Shown here piece by piece: positions 5,753-6,359 of a DNA stretch of 6,359 bases. The stretch covers positions 1 to 6,359 of the forward strand of contig QIMB01000475.1 in NCBI GenBank assembly GCA_003233615.1. Reading direction: 5' to 3'. The notes beneath the pieces were generated by a model. That model ran no database searches. It saw only the letters and a program-made list of their open reading frames with translations, and was not told the DNA's origin. The DNA comes from Nitrospirota bacterium. GTDB taxonomy: Bacteria; Nitrospirota; Nitrospiria; Nitrospirales; UBA8639. The position numbers and the translations under genes are program-made. Every line of letters begins with the position of its first letter. Positions within the stretch are counted from its first letter, which is position 1.

Positions 5753-5946
5753 GGCAAACAACGATCTTGATCGTTAGTTGAAACCTTAGCTGAAACCTAC
5801 GCACTTATCTGAGGGACTACAACCTTAGTCCTGCGAGATCTGAGACAAAAAACAAGGTGCAGATTCCGAGAATACGAGGGCTGTCCCTCGCACCCCCGAA
5901 GAATCAAATCATAGACATGAACTAATCATTACGGCATTACTGCCCA
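5753..5946. other. Gene-free spacer with clustered short repeats and hairpins
   Basis: No ORF, tRNA or rRNA is visible. It contains an inverted repeat AACGATC-TT-GATCGTT (5760-5775), a 12-bp near-perfect tandem repeat TAGTTGAAACCT / TAGCTGAAACCT (5775-5798), a hairpin GGACTA-N6-TAGTCC (5814-5831) and a hairpin CGAGGG-CTGT-CCCTCG (5875-5890). AACCTTAG recurs at 5782-5789 and 5821-5828. Function unknown. Confidence 0.5.
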
Positions 5947-6359
5947 CTAGTAGACTGACAGGATCCCCCCACCGCGGACACACCAATATGACGCATGTGC
6001 GTTGGTTACCAACGCTCTACCAACGCCAATACTGTTACCAGGGTTGAAGGATACGGTCCACGCCAACTCAACAGTCATTTCAGCAACCTTTGTCGCCGAC
6101 CAATATGGGATCGGGAGGATATTTATAAATGGATGGCCAATGGGGAGTTGAAGATTGCTTTCAGGATTCTCGGTTTCCAAAAGGCTCGCCAGCTCATGCA
6201 TTGACGGAAGCCGCCAGCCTCTCCGACCACCTAGGCTCTTTCCTGTGCATGCAAATTTCGCTGCTTCCCATGGCACCATGGGCGCGATCTGGATGGGGTT
6301 CTTGTCCCACACCAGCCCCGTTTCCTTATCCAAGACCGCCTCACCACCCAGCACGAGTA
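5947..6359 (-). CDS. DUF1566 (Lcl C-terminal) domain protein, partial at its N terminus
   Basis: The C-terminal 136 residues of a DUF1566-domain protein, a family of mostly exported or surface proteins of unknown biochemical role. Its signatures appear in order: GGEAVLDKETGLVWDKNP near the visible start, RGWRLPSMHELASLLE, GHPFINI, YWSATKV, AWTVSFNPGNSIG and YWCVRGGG, then three to four residues before the TAG at 5947-5949. A GTG at 6354 could be read as a start, but the frame remains open to the edge and family members normally have sequence before this point, so I treat the gene as truncated by the window. No signal peptide can be judged. It points toward ispH and would be stopped by the shared terminator at 5720-5752. 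Confidence 0.8.
   Translation of the reverse strand, partial: LVLGGEAVLDKETGLVWDKNPIQIAPMVPWEAAKFACTGKSLGGRRGWRLPSMHELASLLETENPESNLQLPIGHPFINILPIPYWSATKVAEMTVELAWTVSFNPGNSIGVGRALVTNAHASYWCVRGGGILSVY

Noticed and set aside
5753..5946. tRNA, tmRNA end or phage attachment site in the spacer
   Set aside because: The hairpins do not form a cloverleaf, there is no T-arm GGTTCGA-type sequence or CCA end, and no integrase gene is visible.
1..6359. CRISPR array, defence cassette or transposase gene
   Set aside because: There are no regularly spaced 25-40 bp repeats. Every convincing gene belongs to a housekeeping or respiration family, except for the uncharacterised DUF1566 protein.

Overview
The window looks like chromosomal DNA from a Gram-negative bacterium, and my best guess is a Nitrospira-like member of Nitrospirota. 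The envelope logic is Gram-negative: there is a BamD outer-membrane lipoprotein, and the two predicted lipoproteins carry different +2 residues, as in Lol-type sorting. The TlpA/CcdA/CcmA cytochrome c set, a DUF1566 protein and a palindromic intergenic repeat that I recall from Nitrospira genomes agree with this. The taxon call is inference from memory. Base composition is moderate and there is no phage, plasmid or transposase gene.

Layout. Positions 1-453 (-) hold the N-terminal 151 residues of a CcmA-type heme-exporter ATPase, cut by the window edge. Divergent from it, across a 250-bp intergenic region with candidate promoters on both strands, lies a two-gene operon (+): a TlpA/ResA-like thioredoxin lipoprotein (704-1294) and, 3 nt later, the membrane electron carrier CcdA (1298-2044). 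Convergent with ccdA is a BamD lipoprotein gene (-, 2165-3151). It has an unusual proline-rich C-terminal extension in which the motif ACTxGxWC occurs twice. A divergent promoter region (3152-3423) separates bamD from a stand-alone fabH-type ketoacyl-ACP synthase III (+, 3424-4434). Directly after the fabH stop is a 142-bp element with 19-bp imperfect terminal inverted repeats and several internal hairpins (4435-4576).

Next comes ispH (4775-5721, +), the last enzyme of the MEP isoprenoid pathway. It is broken: reading frame is lost by what aligns as a 7-nt deletion just before the second iron-sulfur ligand cysteine. A perfect 12-bp tandem duplication adds four residues before the third ligand cysteine. 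All ligand and catalytic residues survive on either side, so the damage is recent or is a sequence error. A strong bidirectional terminator overlaps the ispH stop codon. A gene-free stretch with short repeats and hairpins (5753-5946) follows, then the C-terminal part of a DUF1566 protein (-), open at the right edge.

How the genes work together. CcmA (heme export), TlpA/ResA (thiol reduction of apocytochrome) and CcdA (electron delivery across the membrane) form one functional block for periplasmic cytochrome c maturation. BamD, FabH and IspH are single housekeeping genes of outer-membrane assembly, fatty-acid initiation and isoprenoid synthesis, each apparently with its own promoter. I see no defence system, CRISPR array, tRNA or rRNA. 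The most notable items are the disrupted ispH, the BamD tail and the palindromic element.
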